From Domibacillus sp. (GTDB lineage Bacteria; Bacillota; Bacilli; Bacillales; Domibacillaceae), in assembly GCA_031177795.1 (NCBI GenBank), contig JAPSKG010000077.1, forward strand, positions 1 to 9,248: a stretch of 9,248 bases of DNA, written 5' to 3'. Below, one piece after another: positions 6,254-9,248 of the stretch (position 1 is its first letter; the number at the start of each line of letters is the position of its first letter). Below the pieces are notes generated by a model that was not told the origin of the DNA, ran no database searches, and saw nothing but the letters and a program-made list of their open reading frames with translations. Position numbers and translations under genes: made by a program.

Positions 6254-6808
6254 ATGATAAAAATGAAAGATATTGTGCGCGAGGGGGCGCCAGTACTGCG
6301 CCAAAAAGCAAGTGATGTTCCTCTTCCCGCTTCAAATGAAGACAAAGAAATTTTAGCTTCTTTAATGGAGTATGTGCAAAACAGCCAGGATCCTGAAATT
6401 TCAGAAAAATACGGTTTGCGCCCTGGCATAGGGCTTGCTGCTCCTCAAATAGGAATATCAAAGCGAATGATTGCTGTTCATCTCAGGGATGAAAACGGCG
6501 GCTTAATTAGTTATGCCTTATTTAATCCAAAAATAATTAGCCATTCAGTGGAAAAAGCTTATTTAACAAGCGGAGAAGGCTGTTTGTCTGTAGATCGTGA
6601 TGTGCCTGGCTACGTTCACCGATACGCACGCATTACCGTTAAAGGCACTACTTTAGAAGGAACTGAGATTAAAGTTCGATTAAAAGGGTTGCCTGCTATT
6701 TGTATGCAACATGAAATTGATCACTTAAATGGTATAATGTTTTATGATTACATTGATGAAAAAGATCCATTTCGTGTACAAGAAAATGCCCAGCCAATCG
6801 AAAGATAG
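6254..6808 (+). CDS. def: Peptide deformylase, YkrB/DefB type
   Basis: The enzyme removes the formyl group from the N-terminal methionine of new proteins and uses a bound divalent metal in the cytoplasm. The 184-residue product shows all three deformylase motifs: GIGLAAPQ (58-65), EGCLS (108-112) with metal ligand Cys110, and HEIDH (153-157) with metal ligands His153 and His157 and catalytic Glu154. The insertion before motif I and the EGCLS form fit the type 2 (Gram-positive) class. The start at ATG 6254 gives MIKMKDIVREG, aligning with B. subtilis YkrB (MITMENIVRDG), and has AGGAAGG ending 7 nt upstream. The in-frame GTG at 6233 lies before that site and is rejected. No convincing terminator follows, so read-through into the small peptide unit is possible. 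Confidence 0.96.
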   Translation: MIKMKDIVREGAPVLRQKASDVPLPASNEDKEILASLMEYVQNSQDPEISEKYGLRPGIGLAAPQIGISKRMIAVHLRDENGGLISYALFNPKIISHSVEKAYLTSGEGCLSVDRDVPGYVHRYARITVKGTTLEGTEIKVRLKGLPAICMQHEIDHLNGIMFYDYIDEKDPFRVQENAQPIER

Positions 6809-6857
6809 CATGCTTTAAAAAGCAGTAAAGGATGCGCGGAAGGGTTTCCCATTTTCC

Positions 6858-6886
6858 TTTTCATAACAAGGGCCGTATGATAGAAT
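6858..6886 (+). promoter_or_regulatory. Candidate extended -10 promoter of the 23-codon ORF
   Basis: TAGAAT (6881-6886) is preceded by TG at the extended -10 position (TGATAGAAT, 6878-6886). A weak TTTTCA (6858-6863) lies 17 bp upstream. The start site would be around 6891-6893, just ahead of the AAGGAG ribosome binding site, leaving an unusually short leader of about 16 nt. Confidence 0.45.
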
Positions 6887-6907
6887 AAGGGCAAGGAGTG
6901 ATCCACA

Positions 6908-6979
6908 ATGTTAAAAAGGCTGAAAAAAAAGTTGGCCAAACAGTGGAAAGACCTGCTTAGAAGAAAATCAATTGCATAA
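6908..6979 (+). CDS. Small cationic amphipathic peptide (23 aa), function unknown
   Basis: A 24-codon ORF (including TAA) starts at ATG 6908 behind a near-ideal Shine-Dalgarno sequence, AAGGAGTGAT beginning at 6893, with 9 nt between AAGGAG and the ATG. The peptide starts MLKRLKKKLAK and ends DLLRRKSIA. It has ten Lys/Arg and one Asp. Leu2, Leu5, Leu9, Trp13, Leu16 and Leu17 fall on one face of a helix, so it should be a strongly basic amphipathic helix. It has no signal peptide, cysteine or transmembrane-length hydrophobic stretch. A candidate extended -10 promoter precedes it and a hairpin follows, so the unit looks self-contained. It could bind membranes or nucleic acid or ribosomes, or be a regulatory leader peptide. 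I do not recognise a family. The translation signals are the main support. Confidence 0.6.
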   Translation: MLKRLKKKLAKQWKDLLRRKSIA

Positions 6980-6992
6980 TACTGAATGGTTA

Positions 6993-7020
6993 AGCCCTTC
7001 CTCTATGAAGGGCTGTCTTT
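6993..7020 (+). terminator. Hairpin terminator after the 23-codon ORF
   Basis: AGCCCTTC (6993-7000) and GAAGGGCT (7007-7014) form a perfect 8-bp stem with a 6-nt loop. A modest U-rich tail GTCTTTATG follows. It begins 13 nt after the small ORF stop. The broken T-tract suggests moderate efficiency. Confidence 0.6.
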
Positions 7021-7070
7021 ATGTAAGAAACAAGAAAGATAACTTTCGTGTAAAAATGCTTGCCTTTCTA

Positions 7071-7076
7071 TATAAT
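7071..7076 (+). promoter_or_regulatory. -10 element of the rpoY-rnjA promoter
   Basis: A perfect TATAAT lies 75 bp before the rpoY ATG. No good -35 is visible at 16-18 bp (the 17-bp position reads GTGTAA), and there is no TG extension. The promoter may therefore be weak or activator-assisted. The predicted start is near 7083. Confidence 0.45.
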
Positions 7077-7098
7077 AAAGTTATTAAAACATGAGAAG

Positions 7099-7116
7099 AA
7101 CCGCCTTAAAGCGGTT
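7099..7116 (+). promoter_or_regulatory. Hairpin in the rpoY-rnjA leader
   Basis: AACCGC (7099-7104) pairs with GCGGTT (7111-7116) around a 6-nt loop, about 16 nt from the predicted transcript 5' end. The U-rich stretch TGTATATATT follows, so it could be a weak attenuator or a 5' stabilising stem. It also covers an in-frame ATG at 7091 that lacks a ribosome binding site. Confidence 0.45.
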
Positions 7117-7150
7117 TGTATATATTAATTTGAATAAAGGAGAGAAACGC

Positions 7151-7360
7151 ATGATTTACAAAGTGTACTATCAAGAAAACCGTTCAGAGGTGCCTGTTCG
7201 CGAAAAAACGAAAACGTTATACGCAGAAGCGGGATCAGAACGTGCAGTTCGCCATGCATTAAAAAGCCGCCCATATAATATCGAATTCGTTCAAAAGGTG
7301 AACGATGCCCACCTTGAGTATGAAAAAAATTCTCCGGATTTTAAAGTGGAGCAGCTGTAA
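7151..7360 (+). CDS. rpoY: RNA polymerase epsilon subunit
   Basis: This 69-residue product matches RpoY/YkzG, the small epsilon subunit that associates with Firmicutes RNA polymerase. Shared blocks include MIYKVYYQE at the N-terminus, EVPVREKTKTLY, SERAVR, NIEFVQKV, and a C-terminal LEYE...FKVEQL ending. The length equals that of B. subtilis YkzG. The ATG at 7151 has AAAGGAG (7136-7142) 8 nt upstream. An in-frame ATG at 7091 would add 20 residues but has no ribosome binding site and overlaps the leader hairpin, so it is rejected. The gene is followed after 3 nt by rnjA, as in B. subtilis, so polymerase subunit and ribonuclease are co-transcribed. Confidence 0.95.
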   Translation: MIYKVYYQENRSEVPVREKTKTLYAEAGSERAVRHALKSRPYNIEFVQKVNDAHLEYEKNSPDFKVEQL

Positions 7361-7363
7361 GAC

Positions 7364-9031
7364 ATGAAATTTGTCAAAAATGATCAAACAGCGGTTTTTG
7401 CCCTCGGCGGTTTGGGTGAAATCGGCAAAAACACTTATGCGGTCCAATTTCAGGACGAAATTATTTTAATTGATGCAGGGATTAAATTTCCAGAAGATGA
7501 ATTGCTCGGCATTGATTATGTTATCCCGGATTATTCTTATCTTGAAAAAAATGCAGATAAAATTAAAGGGCTATTTATCACGCACGGACACGAAGATCAT
7601 ATTGGCGGTATCCCTTATTTACTTCGTGTTGTAAACATTCCAGTTTACGGCGGAAAGCTGGCGCTTGGTCTTCTCCGCAACAAACTGGATGAACATGGTC
7701 TTCTTCGCCGGGCCCGGCTCCATGAAATTGGCGAAGATGATGTTATCAAATTCCGCAAAACATCTGTTTCATTTTTCCGTACCACGCACAGTATTCCCGA
7801 TTCGTATGGAGTAGTTGTGAAAACTCCTCAAGGAAACATTGTGCACACTGGAGATTTTAAATTTGATTTTACGCCAGTCGGTGAACCTGCGAATTTAACA
7901 AGAATGGCTGAAATCGGAAAAGAAGGTGTTCTTTGCCTTCTTTCGGACAGCACAAACAGTGAGGTTCCAAATTTTACGATGTCAGAAAGAAAAGTTGGCG
8001 AAAGCATTCGAAATGTTTTCCGCAAGGTGGAAGGCCGGATTATTTTCGCTACGTTTGCTTCTAACATACACCGTCTTCAGCAAGTTGTTGAAGCAGCAGT
8101 TGAAGATGGCCGAAAAGTCGGCGTATTTGGACGAAGCATGGAATCTGCTATTACTATTGGCCAACAGCTTGGTTATATTCAATGTCCGAAAGATACGTTT
8201 GTTGATACACATCAGTTAAACAAACTGCCTGCCAACAAAGTAACCATTCTTTGTACCGGAAGCCAGGGTGAACCGATGGCTGCGTTATCCCGTATTGCAA
8301 ACGGATCACACCGCCAAATTCAAATACAGCCAAATGACACGGTTGTATTTTCTTCTTCACCAATTCCAGGCAATACTGTAAGCGTTAATCGAATTATTAA
8401 CGCGCTGTCGCGTGCGGGCGCTGATGTAATTCATGGCCCTTTAAATGATATTCATACATCGGGCCACGGAAGCCAGGAAGAACAAAAGTTAATGCTTCGT
8501 TTGATAAAACCAAAGTTCTTTATGCCAATACATGGTGAATACCGTATGCAAAAAACACATTGCCAGCACGCTATTGATTGCGGTGTGCCGGAAGAAAACT
8601 GTTTTATTATGGATAATGGAGATGTTCTTGCTTTATCAAAAGATGAAGCGCGTGTGGCAGGACGCATTCAATCAGGCTCGGTTTACATTGATGGAAGCGG
8701 CATTGGCGATATTGGCAACATTGTACTTCGCGACCGCCGTATTTTATCTGAGGAAGGGCTTGTTATTGTTGTTGTAAGCATCAATAAGGAAACAGCTAAA
8801 ATTGAGGCAGGTCCTGATATCATTTCGCGCGGTTTTGTTTACATGCGTGAATCGGGTGACCTTATATACGAAGCACAGTCCATGCTCAACCGTCATATTA
8901 AACAGCTTTTAAGCAGCAATACAACCCAGTGGTCTGATATTAAAAATGAAATTACAGATGCACTTTCTCCATTTTTATATGAGCGGACAAAGCGCCGCCC
9001 AATGATTCTGCCTATTATTATGGAAGTCTAA
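7364..9031 (+). CDS. rnjA: Ribonuclease J1
   Basis: RNase J1 is a metallo-beta-lactamase/beta-CASP nuclease with 5'-3' exonuclease and endonuclease activity, central to mRNA turnover and rRNA maturation in Bacillus. The 555-residue length equals the B. subtilis protein. The zinc-binding HGHEDH motif is at residues 74-79, with further ligands H142 (THSIPDS), D164 (HTGDF) and H390 (PIHGEYR). The beta-CASP region includes FATFASNIHR (228-237) and TGSQGEP (298-304), and IHTSGHG (363-369) follows. The C-terminal domain ends RRPMILPIIMEV. The ATG is 3 nt after the rpoY stop. A GGAG (7348-7351) inside rpoY lies 12 nt before the start, so translation is probably coupled. No inactivating substitution is visible. 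Confidence 0.98.
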   Translation: MKFVKNDQTAVFALGGLGEIGKNTYAVQFQDEIILIDAGIKFPEDELLGIDYVIPDYSYLEKNADKIKGLFITHGHEDHIGGIPYLLRVVNIPVYGGKLALGLLRNKLDEHGLLRRARLHEIGEDDVIKFRKTSVSFFRTTHSIPDSYGVVVKTPQGNIVHTGDFKFDFTPVGEPANLTRMAEIGKEGVLCLLSDSTNSEVPNFTMSERKVGESIRNVFRKVEGRIIFATFASNIHRLQQVVEAAVEDGRKVGVFGRSMESAITIGQQLGYIQCPKDTFVDTHQLNKLPANKVTILCTGSQGEPMAALSRIANGSHRQIQIQPNDTVVFSSSPIPGNTVSVNRIINALSRAGADVIHGPLNDIHTSGHGSQEEQKLMLRLIKPKFFMPIHGEYRMQKTHCQHAIDCGVPEENCFIMDNGDVLALSKDEARVAGRIQSGSVYIDGSGIGDIGNIVLRDRRILSEEGLVIVVVSINKETAKIEAGPDIISRGFVYMRESGDLIYEAQSMLNRHIKQLLSSNTTQWSDIKNEITDALSPFLYERTKRRPMILPIIMEV

Positions 9032-9070
9032 CAAAAAAGCGCCCCTTTCTAAGCCGGGGTGCTTTTTTGT
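9031..9070 (+). terminator. Rho-independent terminator after rnjA
   Basis: ACAAAAAAGC (9031-9040) pairs perfectly with GCTTTTTTGT (9061-9070). The stem extends through one G-U pair and CCCC/GGGG (9042-9045 with 9056-9059), giving 15 bp and a 10-nt loop. The six-T run is part of the descending arm. The stem begins at the last base of the rnjA stop codon, so termination is immediate. The A/T symmetry makes it potentially bidirectional. Confidence 0.9.
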
Positions 9071-9085
9071 TCATGGAGGAATAAA

Positions 9086-9248
9086 ATGATTATCGTTAAA
9101 GGCAAATCACAATATGCAGAAGACATTCACCCAAAGTTTCGTTCGTCTGCCTGCGGACCTGTGACCATTTTTGTTATTTTAAGTTATTGGTTTAAAAACT
9201 GCTCTCCATTTCAAGCAAACGACTTATATAAAAAATTATTTACAACGC
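9086..9248 (+). CDS. C39-like cysteine peptidase domain protein, 3' end outside window
   Basis: The ORF starts at ATG 9086 with GGAGG (9075-9079) 6 nt upstream and stays open to the window end, giving 54 residues. The start MIIVKGKSQYAEDI is followed by SSACGPVTIFVILSYW (residues 20-35). The CGP-V/T pattern after a small residue, with Cys23 as the candidate nucleophile, is typical of the C39-like/papain-like peptidase fold found in many uncharacterised Bacillus proteins. The His and Asp of the catalytic set would lie downstream and are not visible. No signal peptide is seen, so it is probably cytoplasmic. It sits just beyond the rnjA terminator and so needs its own promoter or read-through. 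The start is confident, while the family call is moderate. Confidence 0.6.
   Translation, partial: MIIVKGKSQYAEDIHPKFRSSACGPVTIFVILSYWFKNCSPFQANDLYKKLFTT

Noticed and set aside
6811..6824. TGCTTTAAAAAGCA palindrome just after def
   Set aside because: It has a short stem with a 2-nt loop and no following T-run, so it is not a credible terminator.
7091..7150. N-terminal 20-residue extension of rpoY from ATG 7091
   Set aside because: There is no Shine-Dalgarno sequence before it, it overlaps a leader hairpin, and the ATG at 7151 has AAAGGAG at good spacing and gives the family-standard 69 residues.
7926..8219. Open frames in other registers inside rnjA
   Set aside because: They overlap a highly conserved, complete RNase J1 coding sequence and have no independent start signals.

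Overview
The window looks like a chromosomal core region of a low-to-moderate-GC Gram-positive bacterium of the family Bacillaceae, close to Bacillus but not identifiable to species from sequence alone. The evidence is very high similarity, recalled from the families, to the Bacillus subtilis PdhA/B/C/D, YkrB-type peptide deformylase, RpoY (YkzG) and RNase J1 (YkqC) proteins. AGGAGG-type ribosome binding sites, U-tract terminators and the local gene order (rnjA, rpoY, def, pdhABCD, SR1) point the same way. Two genes that I recall sitting in the corresponding B. subtilis interval (ykrA and ykyA), and slp after pdhD, are not seen here.

Layout, left to right. (1) Positions 1-492, plus strand: the 3' part of a DUF2512/YndM-like membrane protein and its terminator. 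(2) About 571-841, minus strand: a compact unit with promoter, cre-like element, a 38-residue ORF and a terminator. I identify it as a homologue of the dual-function small RNA SR1 and its peptide SR1P. (3) 875-5871, minus strand: the four-gene pyruvate dehydrogenase operon pdhA-pdhB-pdhC-pdhD. Coupling is tight at pdhA/pdhB and pdhC/pdhD, there is a strong hairpin between pdhB and pdhC, and a terminator follows pdhD. (4) 5872-6253: a divergent intergenic region with candidate promoters for pdhA and def. (5) 6254-6808, plus: peptide deformylase. (6) 6858-7020, plus: a self-contained mini-unit encoding a 23-residue, strongly cationic amphipathic peptide with an excellent ribosome binding site and its own hairpin. 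(7) 7071-9070, plus: rpoY-rnjA (RNA polymerase epsilon subunit and RNase J1), ending in a strong terminator. (8) From 9086: the start of a gene with a C39-like cysteine peptidase motif, cut by the window end.

How the genes work together. PdhABCD converts pyruvate to acetyl-CoA and so links glycolysis to the TCA cycle. SR1/SR1P responds to carbon source in B. subtilis, where SR1P binds the glycolytic enzyme GapA and the GapA-SR1P complex affects RNase J1. RNase J1 and the polymerase subunit epsilon are encoded a few kilobases away in this same window. The window is therefore mostly well-known core metabolism and RNA metabolism. The least described elements are the 23-residue peptide unit, the pdhB-pdhC hairpin and the details of the SR1 leader. 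I found no mobile element, CRISPR array, tRNA or rRNA.
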